From VRUE01 sp963819755 (GTDB lineage Bacteria; Actinomycetota; Thermoleophilia; Solirubrobacterales; 70-9), in assembly GCA_963819755.1 (NCBI GenBank), contig CAWFXB010000002.1, positions 62,001 through 126,000 of the forward strand: 64,000 bases of DNA, written 5' to 3'. The stretch's first letter is position 1, and every line of letters starts with the position of its first letter. The notes under the pieces are model-generated. The model was not told where the DNA came from and searched no databases. It worked only from the letters and a program-made list of their open reading frames with translations. Positions 8,694 to 19,243 of the stretch are shown here, piece after piece. Made by a program: the position numbers and the translations under genes.

Positions 8694-9662
8694 ATGAAGC
8701 GGCTGCGCCCAAAGCTGACCTACGCGAACGTGATCGCCACCCTCGCCCTTTTCCTAGCGCTCAGCGGCGGAGCTTGGGCGGCGAGCAACCTGCCAGCGCG
8801 CAGCGTCGGCAACGCGCAGCTGAAAGACGGCGCGGTAACCGCGACCAAGGTGAGAAGTGGCTCGCTCTTGGCCAGCGACTTCAAGATCGGGGAGCTGCCC
8901 CGTGTGTCCCGAAGCGCAACGGCCTCCCCAGGGCTCGAAGGCAAAGAGGGACCTCAGGGCCTGCGTGGACCCGCTGGCCCACAGGGAGAACCAGGTGCGC
9001 CCGGCGAAACGGGCCCCACTGGCCCCCAAGGGCCACAGGGAGAGCCGGGAGAAGCAGGTCAGCAAGGCTCTCCGGGTGAGCCCGGAGAACAGGGACCGCA
9101 AGGCGTGCAGGGCGAGACCGGTCCGCAAGGCGAACCGGGAGAAGCGGGACCACAGGGTGAGCCTGGGCTACAGGGGGAGCCGGGGACCGAAGGGCCGCAA
9201 GGCGAACCCGGTGCGCCGGGTCCACAGGGCGAACCGGGAGAACCGGGACCACAGGGGGAGCCTGGGCAATCCGGGATATCCAGAACGGTCACTCGCTACG
9301 GGCCAGAAGTGACCGCCGCCGAGGCCGCGGGAACCTCCTACGCCGCATGCAACAAAGACGAGCAGGTCAGCGGTGGCGGTTTCGAACTACTCGGTCCCAT
9401 CTCACCGGACACGAGCTACACCCTCTGGGCCAGTCGGCCAAGCCTGGTCGAACCCGGCGAAGAAGAAACCTATCCCGCACCCCGAGATGGATGGAACGCA
9501 AGCGGCTGGGCCGTGACGATCGCAAGTCGCCCTGACCAAGAGGTGAGCTTCCGTTCCTACGCGATGTGCATGGTGCCCAGCTCGAACACGGAAGGCCAGT
9601 CGGTGCTCGAACAGGCAAATCAGAATCAGGAACTCCAACAGATACTCCAACTGCTGCGCTGA
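8694..9662 (+). CDS. Secreted collagen-like protein
   Basis: A 322-residue protein. The N-terminus (LTYANVIATLALFLALSGGAWAA) is a signal or anchor segment ending near residue 31. It is followed by a short linker with repeats of the type GNAQLKDGAVTATKVRSG. From about residue 83 to 197 there is an unbroken run of Gly-X-Y triplets, many as GPQGEPG, that should form a triple helix. The last 120 residues form a globular domain with two Cys. This architecture is common in Thermoleophilia. The DNA of the triplet region is repetitive and prone to copy-number change. Confidence 0.9.
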   Translation: MKRLRPKLTYANVIATLALFLALSGGAWAASNLPARSVGNAQLKDGAVTATKVRSGSLLASDFKIGELPRVSRSATASPGLEGKEGPQGLRGPAGPQGEPGAPGETGPTGPQGPQGEPGEAGQQGSPGEPGEQGPQGVQGETGPQGEPGEAGPQGEPGLQGEPGTEGPQGEPGAPGPQGEPGEPGPQGEPGQSGISRTVTRYGPEVTAAEAAGTSYAACNKDEQVSGGGFELLGPISPDTSYTLWASRPSLVEPGEEETYPAPRDGWNASGWAVTIASRPDQEVSFRSYAMCMVPSSNTEGQSVLEQANQNQELQQILQLLR

Positions 9663-9699
9663 ACCCGGGCGTGGAGCGAGGTAGAGCCGGGTGCCGGGC

Positions 9700-10344
9700 C
9701 TATGTGGCTCTCCCGCTCCGCTCGACCTCGGCGAGGGTCGCGATGTCGTCGAGGTCTCTGGGGCGCCCGGCCGCGCGCTTCATCCGGATCAAATCGTCCA
9801 ACGAGACGATCGCGACCGCCACACCATTCAGATCGACCAGCAGAGCTCGCTCACGCATCTCATCGAACGGCCGTGCTCCTTTCGGCTCTTTGAGGATGTG
9901 GATCTGACCGTGCCGCGTAAATAGCACCTCTTCTCCGCTGTCCAGAGGACTAGCTTCGAGCTCGCCTAGCGCCGCGCTCAGCCGGTGCAGGTTCTCGGGG
10001 TCCGGATCGGGTGTCAGGTCGAGATCCATCGTCGTACGCCGGTGCCCGTGGACCTGGGCGGCAACCCCGCCGATCACGACGAAATCGACGTCGTGGCCAG
10101 CGAGGACGGCAATCAACTCACCAATGTCAAGCGGACGATCTGCCCTCACCTCGATCTGCCCGATCGTCGCTCGCCCTTCGAGTTGGCCGGGGCGATCTTC
10201 GCTCCGCGCCTTCTCGCCGGCGATCGCCAACTGGGACGCCACCCGGTTCCAACTCGATGCCTCACGCAGGCGCCCGCTCGCAGACATCGCATCGGCCGCC
10301 ACAGGACCCATGTTGCGGTGGTAGATAGCTTTTGTCTGCGCCAC
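9700..10344 (-). CDS. Nucleotidyltransferase-fold protein (MNT/AbiEii-like)
   Basis: A 214-residue protein whose C-terminal 150 residues show the nucleotidyltransferase fold: VVIGGVAAQVHG followed by RTTMDLDL, the GG...D-x-D metal site, then LDDLIRMKRAAGRPRDLDD. The last motif is the hallmark of a broad actinobacterial family related to AbiEii and MNT toxins. The first 60 residues are variable, so a later start is possible. No antitoxin gene is evident next to it. Whether it is a toxin, an antitoxin or a metabolic nucleotidyltransferase cannot be told from sequence. Confidence 0.72.
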   Translation of the reverse strand: MAQTKAIYHRNMGPVAADAMSASGRLREASSWNRVASQLAIAGEKARSEDRPGQLEGRATIGQIEVRADRPLDIGELIAVLAGHDVDFVVIGGVAAQVHGHRRTTMDLDLTPDPDPENLHRLSAALGELEASPLDSGEEVLFTRHGQIHILKEPKGARPFDEMRERALLVDLNGVAVAIVSLDDLIRMKRAAGRPRDLDDIATLAEVERSGRAT

Positions 10345-10412
10345 CCGCCGAGCATGGCAGATGCTTCAGCGGCAGTTGCCTGCGACCCTGTCGCCGGGTA
10401 AATCGCCTAGGA

Positions 10413-11039
10413 TCAGACCTGGCCATCGTAGAAGCCGTGCCGGGCGAGTGGCTCGACCAGCTCGTGCTCCTCGTAGGAGAGGTGGGAGAGCAAGGCGTCG
10501 GTGAGTAGGTCCAGCGCGTCCTGGAGGCGGTCGAAGTCGCCGGGGTTGGAGATGTAGTGGACGAGCGCGGCGTCGACGCCCTCGATCGCGTCGTGGATGA
10601 CCAGGTGCTCCTCGGCGAGGCGCCCGATCACCGGCGCGAGGTCGGCGTCGGCACGCTCCAAGTGCGGGAAGACCGAGCCGTCCTCGAGCCCGTGATGCCG
10701 GGCCACCGCATTGCAGTAGCGGCTGCAGAAGGCGCCCAAGGTCCAGTCGTTCTGCCGCATCGCCATCTCGTTGAGGGCGGAGCGAGCGTCGCCGGCAGCG
10801 AGGGCGCCGTCGCGGACCTGGGTGACGATCTCGCGCAGCTCGGCGAGCTCCTTGCGCAGCATGTCGTGGACGTCGATCAGGTGCTGGCCTACCTGGCGAC
10901 CTTCGTCCGTATAGGTGACCTCGGGGCCGGAGCGCGACCGTCGCGGGCGTGCCGACTCGTCCCAGGGAGCCTCGGCACGATGGCGCTTGCCGTCATCCGG
11001 CGTCGGCGCGATACCCAGGCGCTCGTATTCGTCGGCCAC
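10413..11039 (-). CDS. Hemerythrin HHE domain protein
   Basis: About 208 residues starting at GTG 11039, preceded by a GGGGGAG ribosome site. The C-terminal domain has the spaced His/Glu ligands of an HHE four-helix bundle (HLIDVHDML, ARHHGLEDGSVFPHL, EEHLVIHDAI, HLSYEEHELVEPL), so it should bind a di-iron centre and O2 or NO. A longer frame begins at 11090 but would overlap the HxlR gene. It is the third gene of a lon-hxlR-hemerythrin series on the minus strand, 16 bases after hxlR, which suggests a redox or stress role. Confidence 0.83.
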   Translation of the reverse strand: MADEYERLGIAPTPDDGKRHRAEAPWDESARPRRSRSGPEVTYTDEGRQVGQHLIDVHDMLRKELAELREIVTQVRDGALAAGDARSALNEMAMRQNDWTLGAFCSRYCNAVARHHGLEDGSVFPHLERADADLAPVIGRLAEEHLVIHDAIEGVDAALVHYISNPGDFDRLQDALDLLTDALLSHLSYEEHELVEPLARHGFYDGQV

Positions 11040-11055
11040 GATCTCCCCCTGTCCT

Positions 11056-11353
11056 TTAGCGCTGTCCGGCGTCGAGCAGGCCAGCCACAAGCCCGGCGAG
11101 GCGCTTGCCCCGACTCGTCAGTTGGTACTCGGTGTGCGGTGGGCGGCCTGGTACCAAGCGGCGCTCGATGATTCGCTCGGCCTCGAGCTGCTCGAGGCGG
11201 TCGGAGAGGGTCGTCGGCGAGACGCCTGGGAGTGATTGGCGGAACTCGTTGAAGCGGACGGCGCCGCTGGCGCTGGCGTAGATCGTCGCCAGGGTCCAGC
11301 GGCGCTCGAGCAGGCTGGCTACCGCCCGCAGCTCGGGTGGGACCGGTGCGCAG

Positions 11354-11373
<20 letters not shown>
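11056..11373 (-). CDS. HxlR-family transcriptional regulator
   Basis: A 105-residue winged-helix protein. The HxlR pattern is clear: LLERRWTLATIY, RFNEFRQSLPGVSPTTLSDRLEQLE, then IIERRLVPGRPPHTEYQLTSRGKRL. Two or three Cys lie in the first ten residues (CRSC), as in redox-sensing HxlR members. Its start overlaps the end of lon by 20 bases, so it is co-transcribed with the protease. It probably senses an electrophile or oxidant and controls nearby genes such as the hemerythrin gene; that target is inference. Confidence 0.85.
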
Positions 11374-13657
<2,284 letters not shown>

Positions 13658-13735
13658 TTTCTGTAGTTAGTCTCAGAACAGGATAGCGCCATGCCCGGCC
13701 GGGGTCCAGCCGCACCGGGGGACGGGGGCGGTACG

Positions 13736-14083
13736 GTGTTCCCCGTGGATCCCGAGCGCGCCAAAGAGCTGCTCGCCGCCGAGCGAGCGGAGGTCGAGCA
13801 GGAGATCGCCAAAATCGAAGCGGAAGGCCCCGAAGAGGGGGACGAGCGGGTCGAGCCCGGCGATCTCAACTCCGAGAGCCTCTATCAGGACGAGCTCAAC
13901 GCCGGCCGCTCCCAGGACCTGAAAGAGCGGCTCGCCGCGGTCCAGCGGGCCGAGGCTCGCCTCGCCGCCGGCACCTACGGGCTCTCGGTCCAGAGCGGCG
14001 ACCCGATTCCCGACGAGCGACTCGAGGCCGTCCCGACCGCGGAGCTGACGGTCGAGGAGCAGGAGCACGGCGCCCGCGAGTAA
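13736..14083 (+). CDS. DksA/TraR-like protein lacking the zinc cysteines
   Basis: About 115 residues. A long helical coiled coil (AKELLAAERAEVEQEIAKIE to KERLAAVQRAEARL) is followed by GTYGLSVQSGDPIPDERLEAVP. This is the DksA/TraR C4 finger region with all four Cys replaced; the usual form is GTYGxCxxCGxxIxxxRLxA. The domain could still insert into the RNA polymerase secondary channel, but without zinc. GTG 13736 is preceded by GGGGG. ATG 13691 and GTG 13745 are alternative starts. It is divergent from lon. Confidence 0.72.
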   Translation: MFPVDPERAKELLAAERAEVEQEIAKIEAEGPEEGDERVEPGDLNSESLYQDELNAGRSQDLKERLAAVQRAEARLAAGTYGLSVQSGDPIPDERLEAVPTAELTVEEQEHGARE

Positions 14084-14135
14084 CCGGAGGCGGGCACGCT
14101 GGCCGTGGGACGTCAGCGAACACGGTCCTCTGCCG

Positions 14136-14789
14136 GTGCTCCTGATCCTGCTGACGACGGTCACCGGCGTAGTCGACGCCGTCAGCTACATCGCTCTCGG
14201 CCACGTCTTCGTCGCCAACATGACCGGCAACGTCGTCTTCCTCGGCTTTGCCCTGGCAGGCGCCCCGGGGCTGTCCGCCCCCGCGTCGATCGCCGCGCTG
14301 GGCGCCTTCCTCCTCGGCGCCGTCGCCGGCGGGCGGATCGCCAGCCGGTACGGCACGCACCGCGGGCGGCAGCTGCGCACGGCGACGGCGATCGCGGTCC
14401 TCCCCGCCCTGCTCGCCGTGATCGTCGCGGCGATCGTCGGGCAACCCGTCTCCGGAGGCGCCCGCTACGCGCTGATCGTGCCGCTGGGGATCGCGATGGG
14501 GATCCAGAACGCAACCGCCCGGCGCCTCGCCGTCCCCGACCTGACGACCACGGTCCTGACCCTGACCCTGACCGGCGTCGCCGCCGACTCGCGGCTCGCC
14601 GGCGGACCCGGCGGCCACCCGGCCCGCCGCCTGATCTCGGTGGGGGCGATGTTCGCCGGCGCCCTGCTCGGCGCCGTCCTCGTCGTCGAGGTGGATCTCG
14701 TCCTCCCCCTCTCGATCGCCGTGGCGCTGCTGGCGACCAGCGCGCTCGTCGCCCACCGGCTCTCGGCCGGCAAGCCCGCCTGGGCCTGA
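14136..14789 (+). CDS. YoaK/DUF1275 family membrane protein
   Basis: A 217-residue protein with about six membrane helices. The N-terminal motif VTGVVDAVSYIALGHVFVANMTGNVVFLG is characteristic of YoaK-like DUF1275 proteins, as is the later IPLGIAMGIQNATARRLAVPDLTTTVLT pattern (here PLGIAMGIQNATARR). The function of the family is not established. GTG 14136 is used as start because no earlier in-frame start follows the stop of the preceding gene. Readable upstream codons (WDVSEHGPLP) suggest the real N-terminus may be slightly longer. Confidence 0.8.
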   Translation: MLLILLTTVTGVVDAVSYIALGHVFVANMTGNVVFLGFALAGAPGLSAPASIAALGAFLLGAVAGGRIASRYGTHRGRQLRTATAIAVLPALLAVIVAAIVGQPVSGGARYALIVPLGIAMGIQNATARRLAVPDLTTTVLTLTLTGVAADSRLAGGPGGHPARRLISVGAMFAGALLGAVLVVEVDLVLPLSIAVALLATSALVAHRLSAGKPAWA

Positions 14790-14795
14790 AGCTGG

Positions 14796-15194
14796 CTAGG
14801 GAGAATCTTTGACGGCAACCGCGCAGGCAGGCGTGCCTCCCGACAACCGGTACCGGTTGTCCGCGATCAGCCGGTAGGCCCTCGCCGCGACCCAGGAGAT
14901 CCCCGGCAGGAGAAGCGCCCGTCCGGCAACCCTCCAGATCCGCCCGGCGCTGCCCAGCACCGCAGCAACCGCCTCGTGCCCCGAGCGAACTGTGCCGTCG
15001 GTCTGGACGAGCTGCACTGCCTCGGCCGCCTGCTCCTCGGTCATTCCCAGCTCGGCCAGGTCGGTCAGCTGCCAGGCGACGATCTCCGCATCCGGCCCGA
15101 TCCTCTCCAACAGGTGCACACACGTGGTGCAGAACCCGCAGTCCCCGTCATAGACGAGCACCGGCCTATGTCGCGCGACCTGGCTAGCGTGCAT
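14796..15194 (-). CDS. DCC1-like thiol-disulfide oxidoreductase (DUF393)
   Basis: A 132-residue protein with the family signature VLVYDGDCGFCTTCVHLLERI at about 12-32. The DGDCGFC motif carries a thioredoxin-like CxxC. The C-terminal half (WRVAGRALLLPGISWVAARAYRLIADNRYRL) also fits DUF393. It probably acts as a membrane-associated or cytosolic thiol-disulfide exchanger; the partner is unknown. It is divergent from the DUF2867-like gene at 15221 and convergent with yoaK-like 14136-14789. Confidence 0.85.
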   Translation of the reverse strand: MHASQVARHRPVLVYDGDCGFCTTCVHLLERIGPDAEIVAWQLTDLAELGMTEEQAAEAVQLVQTDGTVRSGHEAVAAVLGSAGRIWRVAGRALLLPGISWVAARAYRLIADNRYRLSGGTPACAVAVKDSP

Positions 15195-15220
15195 GCGCCA
15201 TCGTTGGGATCAGGATAGGC

Positions 15221-15847
15221 ATGAGGCTTCCCAACTCCGCACACGAATCCAGGCCCTGGCGGATCCGCGAAATCGCGCCCGACTTCATCCTCGAGGACGT
15301 CTGGGCCCTATCGACGCCGGGCGGCGCCGAGGACTTCCCGGCGCTGCTAAAGCTGATGGCCGCGTCCGACCCGGCCAACTCAAGCTCCCTCCCCACCCGC
15401 GTCCTCTGGCGCATTCGCGATCGTCTCGGCAAGCTGTTCGACCTCGGTGGCATCTCGGAACCCGCCGGCAGCGATCCGAACGGTGTCACGGGAAAGCTGC
15501 CGATCCCAGGCACCGGCGAAACCTCGCTCGCCGAGCGACTGCCGGACGACCTGCGCGGCACCGCGGCGGGTATGGATTTTGGCTCGCTGCCCTTCGTGCC
15601 CCTCTACCGCACCGACGACGAGTTCGCCGCCGAGCTGTCGAACCGAACCGTCCACGCCGTGATGCACCTGGCCTGGGCCGACCAGGGCGAGGGCCTCTAC
15701 CAAGGGCAGATGGCCGTCTACGTCAAGCCCCGCGGCGCGTTCGGCAAGGGATACATGGCGCTGATCAAGCCGTTCCGGCATTTGATCGTCTACCCGGCGC
15801 TGACGCGGCAGACCGAGCGGGCCTGGCATAGACGCATCCGACATTGA
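15221..15847 (+). CDS. DUF2867-domain protein
   Basis: A 208-residue protein without signal peptide. The pattern of an aromatic N-terminal half (APDFILEDVWALSTPGGAEDF) and the closing segment KGYMALIKPFRHLIVYPALTRQTERAWHRR matches DUF2867 proteins, often fused to or found beside NAD-binding epimerases. It may be a lipid-binding or START-like fold, but function is unknown. Its last codons form the left arm of the inverted repeat at 15833-15878. Confidence 0.72.
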   Translation: MRLPNSAHESRPWRIREIAPDFILEDVWALSTPGGAEDFPALLKLMAASDPANSSSLPTRVLWRIRDRLGKLFDLGGISEPAGSDPNGVTGKLPIPGTGETSLAERLPDDLRGTAAGMDFGSLPFVPLYRTDDEFAAELSNRTVHAVMHLAWADQGEGLYQGQMAVYVKPRGAFGKGYMALIKPFRHLIVYPALTRQTERAWHRRIRH

Positions 15848-15878
15848 CCCCACCCCACTGTGGTCAATGTCGGATGCG
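15833..15878. terminator. Perfect 17-bp inverted repeat between convergent genes
   Basis: CGCATCCGACATTGACC at 15833-15849 is repeated inverted at 15862-15878 with a 12-base loop. It includes the stop codon of the DUF2867-like gene and precedes the end of nhaA by 27 bases. No U-tract follows, as is usual for hairpin terminators of high-GC actinobacteria. It would end transcription from both sides. Confidence 0.75.
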
Positions 15879-15904
15879 CGATCGCGGCGGACTTGAAAGG
15901 GGCG

Positions 15905-17791
15905 CTAAGGCGTAATCGCGGAGCGGGCGCCGGCTGCCTTCACCGCGGCGGCGAGGGTTTCGATGTCGTAGGCGCCGTCGTGGCGGCGCTCGTTGACGAA
16001 GAAGGTCGGGGTGCCGGTGACGCCGCTGATGTCGGCCGAGTCGACGTCTTCCTCGATCCTCGGCGCGTGGGCGTGCCGCTGCAGGTCGTCGCGGAAGCGA
16101 TCGGGGTCGAGCTCGAGTTGCTGGGCGTAGGAGTGGAGATGGCGAGGTAACAGCTCGCCCTGGTGGTCGAGCAGCACGTCGTGCATCTCCCAGAACGCCC
16201 CTTGGGCGGCGGCGGCCTCCGACGCCTCCGCGGCGATCTCGGCGTTGGGATGGACGTCTGAGAGCGGCAGGTGCCGCCAGACGTAGCGGACGTCGGCGAA
16301 GCCGGCGAGCAGCTCGCGCACGACCGGCTCCGCCTTGCCGCAATACGGGCACTCGAAGTCGCCGTACTCGACCACCGTCACCGGCGCCTCGGCCGGCCCG
16401 CGCAGGTGGTCGCGCTCGGGATCCACCGGCACCCCCAGGTCGACCAGCGTCTCCGAGGTGCCGAGCAGGGCGCGGATGCGCCTCTGCCACGGCAGCATCG
16501 CGGTGGCGCGGAAGACGAGCCAGGTCAGGACCGAGGCGACGAGCGCGGCGCTCAGCACGCCGAGCTTCGCCTCGCGCAGCTCGACTCCGTGAAAGGCCAG
16601 CGCCGCGATCAGCAACGAGACCGTGAAGCCGATCCCGGCGATCGCGCCGCCCCCGGCCGTGGCAGCCCAGCCGACGGGCGGGCGCAGCCTTCCCTTGCTC
16701 AGCCACGTCACCAGCGCCGAGACCCCGGTCACGCCGACCGGCTTGCCGAGCACGTAGGCGAAGATGATCCCCAACGTGATCGGCGACGAATAGGCCCGCG
16801 AGAGGAAGTCGCCGTCGATCGCGATGCCGACGTTGGCCAGGGCGAACAGCGGCACGATCACGTAGCTGGTCCACGGGTGGTAGAGCTGCAGCAGGCGGGC
16901 GTTCGACGAGACGGCCGCGCGCAGCCCGATCCGGGCGGAGCGGGCCAGCTCCGGCGTCGGCTGCTCGCGGAAGCTGCGGAAGAGGCTCGTCGCTCGCTCC
17001 AGCTCGCCGCGCCCCGCCGGGTAGGCGCCGACGATCAGGCCGATCGCCAGGCCCAGGACGACGGGATCGACGCCCGACTCGAACAGCGCCACCCAGGAAG
17101 TCGTCGCGAGCAGCAGGTAGAAGAGGTTCTGGCGGATCCGCAGGGCGATGGCGATCGCGGCGATGCCGAAGACCCCGACCGCGATCAGCAACGGCCCAAG
17201 GGCCACTTCGTTGCTGTAGGCGACGGCGATGACGAGCAGCGCCACGACGTCGTCGACGACGATGATCGTCAGCATGAAGCCGCGCAGGCGGTCGGGGAAG
17301 CTCGGACCGACCAGGGCCAGCATGCCGAGGGCGAAGGCGGTATCGGTCGACATCGCCACCCCCCAACCCGACGCCGCGTGCCCGCCGCCGTTGAAGGCCA
17401 GATAGATCGCCACCGGCACGGCCATCCCGCCGAGGCCGGCGAGCACCGGCAGGGTCAGGCGGCGACGCTCGCGCAGCTCGCCGACGTCGAACTCGCGGCG
17501 CACCTCGAGCCCGACGACGAAGAAGAAGAACGTCATCAACCCGCTGTTGACCCACTGGCGCAGGTCCTGCGAGATGCCCGAACCGCCGATCTGGATCGAC
17601 AGCTTCGTCCGCCAGACGCTCTCGTAGGAGGAGAGGTCGAGGTTGGCCCAGGCCAATGCCGCGACCGCCGCGGCCAGGAGCACCATGGCGCTGCCCGTCT
17701 CGGTGGTGAGGAATTCGCGCAGCGGCTCCTGCAGGCTGCGGGCCCAGGCGGTGCGCCCGCTGAATGCCGATCTGACCCGGAAGCCGCTCAT
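15905..17791 (-). CDS. nhaA: Na+/H+ antiporter NhaA fused to DsbA-like thioredoxin domain
   Basis: A 628-residue fusion. Residues about 20-410 are NhaA with some 12 membrane helices (GLEVRREF, MSTDTAFALGMLALVG, VVDDVVALLVIAVAYS with the paired Asp of the transport site). From about 435 onward there is a DsbA-like domain with VVEYGDFECPYCGKAEPVV (CPYC redox site) and the cis-Pro segment SGVTGTPTFFVNERRHDGAY. Similar fusions are known in actinobacteria. The thioredoxin side probably faces the outside or is a soluble appendage coupling redox state to transport; this is not established. An unusually complete case, with no frame break. Confidence 0.93.
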   Translation of the reverse strand: MSGFRVRSAFSGRTAWARSLQEPLREFLTTETGSAMVLLAAAVAALAWANLDLSSYESVWRTKLSIQIGGSGISQDLRQWVNSGLMTFFFFVVGLEVRREFDVGELRERRRLTLPVLAGLGGMAVPVAIYLAFNGGGHAASGWGVAMSTDTAFALGMLALVGPSFPDRLRGFMLTIIVVDDVVALLVIAVAYSNEVALGPLLIAVGVFGIAAIAIALRIRQNLFYLLLATTSWVALFESGVDPVVLGLAIGLIVGAYPAGRGELERATSLFRSFREQPTPELARSARIGLRAAVSSNARLLQLYHPWTSYVIVPLFALANVGIAIDGDFLSRAYSSPITLGIIFAYVLGKPVGVTGVSALVTWLSKGRLRPPVGWAATAGGGAIAGIGFTVSLLIAALAFHGVELREAKLGVLSAALVASVLTWLVFRATAMLPWQRRIRALLGTSETLVDLGVPVDPERDHLRGPAEAPVTVVEYGDFECPYCGKAEPVVRELLAGFADVRYVWRHLPLSDVHPNAEIAAEASEAAAAQGAFWEMHDVLLDHQGELLPRHLHSYAQQLELDPDRFRDDLQRHAHAPRIEEDVDSADISGVTGTPTFFVNERRHDGAYDIETLAAAVKAAGARSAITP

Positions 17792-17886
17792 CGCGGTTAG
17801 CTTTTCATCCGCGGAGCGTCCGCAGACGATGCTTTAGGGTCGCTGGGCGCAGTTTCGCTGCGCGCAAACAACTGAGAGGCGGTCCC

Positions 17887-18369
17887 TTGGATCCAGTCGG
17901 CTATGAGCTATGCACTCCCAACGGCGGCAAGGGCGGTGGTGTTCGCGCCACCCGTAGCTTCGAAGTCGGTGAGACGGTGATGATCGGGAGGCTCGAAGGC
18001 GAGGTCGCCCACAACGACTCGCACGCGACCCAGGTGAGTCGCACCAAATGGGCCCGGCACGGCGGCCTCGGCCCCAAGGTCAACCACTCGTGCAGCCCCA
18101 ACTGCGGTGTCGAGCTGAACCACACCGGCGCCTGCGACTTCGTCGCCCGCAGGGCGATCTCCGACGGCGAGGAGATCACCTTCGACTACGCGATGCGCAA
18201 TTACTCGGTCGAGCACTTTCCCGGCGGCTGTCTCTGCGGCGCGGACATCTGTCGCGGCTCGGTGACCGGCTGGAAGGACCTGCCCGCTGAGCGCAAGGCG
18301 GCCTACGAGGGCCAGGTCGCCCCCTACCTGCTCGAGATCGATCGCGAGCTGACCGCCGCGATCGCCTGA
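17887..18369 (+). CDS. SET-domain protein-lysine methyltransferase-like
   Basis: A 160-residue protein consisting of one SET domain. It shows an N-terminal GxG-type loop (GGGVRATRSFEVGETV), the cofactor motif NHSCSPNCG at about 66-74, GEEITFDYAMRNY (catalytic Tyr) at about 97-109, and a post-SET-like CLCGADICRG that can bind zinc with the upstream Cys. SET enzymes are typical of eukaryotic chromatin, and the bacterial ones methylate few known proteins. The TTG start at 17887 is the first in frame. degV begins three bases after its stop. Confidence 0.87.
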   Translation: MDPVGYELCTPNGGKGGGVRATRSFEVGETVMIGRLEGEVAHNDSHATQVSRTKWARHGGLGPKVNHSCSPNCGVELNHTGACDFVARRAISDGEEITFDYAMRNYSVEHFPGGCLCGADICRGSVTGWKDLPAERKAAYEGQVAPYLLEIDRELTAAIA

Positions 18370-18371
18370 GC

Positions 18372-19232
18372 ATGTCTGGCGTCGCCGTCGTCACCGACAG
18401 CACCACCTACCTACCCCCCAGCCTGATCGAGCGCTGGGGGGTCGAGCAGGTGAGCCTCTACGTCGGCTGGGGAGACGAGCGGCTGCCCGAGCCCGACTAC
18501 GACCTCGACGCCTTCTACGCGCGGCTGCGCGACTCGCCCGATCTGCCTTCGACCTCGCAGCCCTCGGTGGGCGACTTCCTCGCCTGCTTCGAACCGCTTG
18601 CCGCAGCCGGCCGCGACATCGTCTCGGTGCATATCGCCAGCGGCCTCTCGGGTACCTGCGAAAGCGCACAGGAGGCGGCGCGGGTCGTCGCCGACAAGGG
18701 GCTCCCCGGCCAGATCGAGGTCGTCGACGGCCAGACCGGTGCCGGCGGGCTCGGCTGTCTGGTCCTCGCCGCGGCCCGCGCCGCCGAGCGCGGCTCGCCG
18801 GCGAAAGACGTGGTCGAGACGATCCACCGGACCCGCGAGGGCCTCGACATGTGGTTCTGCCTCGACACGCTCGAGTATCTGCGGCGCGGCGGGCGCATCG
18901 GCGCGGCGCAGGCCCTGGTCGGGACGGCGTTGAAAATCAAGCCGATCCTCACCTTCGGCACCGAGATCTCACCGGTGGGCCGCGTCCGCACCCGGCAGCG
19001 TGCCCGGCAGAAGATGATCGACTACCTGCACGAGCTCCACGACCGCGGCGCCGGCGAGTGGTTCGTACAGCACGCCCAGTCGCCTGACGAAGCGGACACC
19101 CTGGTCGCGGAGGGCACGGCGATCTTTGGCGCCGAGCCGCTCTTCTGCACCGAGGTCGGGCCGGTGCTCGGCGCCCACCTCGGCTCGGGGATGCTGGTCG
19201 GCGGCACCGGCTGCGCGCCGGCCGCTCCCTAG
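18372..19232 (+). CDS. DegV-family fatty-acid binding protein
   Basis: A 286-residue DegV protein: VAVVTDSTTYLPPSLIERWG at the N-terminus, TSQPSVGDFLACF, then SGLSGTCESAQEAA, LDTLEYLRRGGRIGAAQA and IKPILTF. DegV (FakB-like) proteins bind a fatty acid and present it to a kinase (FakA) for phosphorylation. No FakA gene lies in the window. It directly follows the SET gene (gap of two bases), so the two share a transcript. Confidence 0.92.
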   Translation: MSGVAVVTDSTTYLPPSLIERWGVEQVSLYVGWGDERLPEPDYDLDAFYARLRDSPDLPSTSQPSVGDFLACFEPLAAAGRDIVSVHIASGLSGTCESAQEAARVVADKGLPGQIEVVDGQTGAGGLGCLVLAAARAAERGSPAKDVVETIHRTREGLDMWFCLDTLEYLRRGGRIGAAQALVGTALKIKPILTFGTEISPVGRVRTRQRARQKMIDYLHELHDRGAGEWFVQHAQSPDEADTLVAEGTAIFGAEPLFCTEVGPVLGAHLGSGMLVGGTGCAPAAP

Positions 19233-19243
19233 ACTGAGTTGCA

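Noticed and set aside
8940..9285. Tandem DNA repeats that could be taken for a CRISPR array
   Set aside because: Period is 9 or 18 bases and encodes Gly-X-Y triplets of a collagen-like protein; there are no spacers and no cas genes.
16271..17800. Long plus-strand frame (509 codons) opposite nhaA
   Set aside because: Same reason; nhaA on the minus strand has all family motifs and a DsbA domain in frame.
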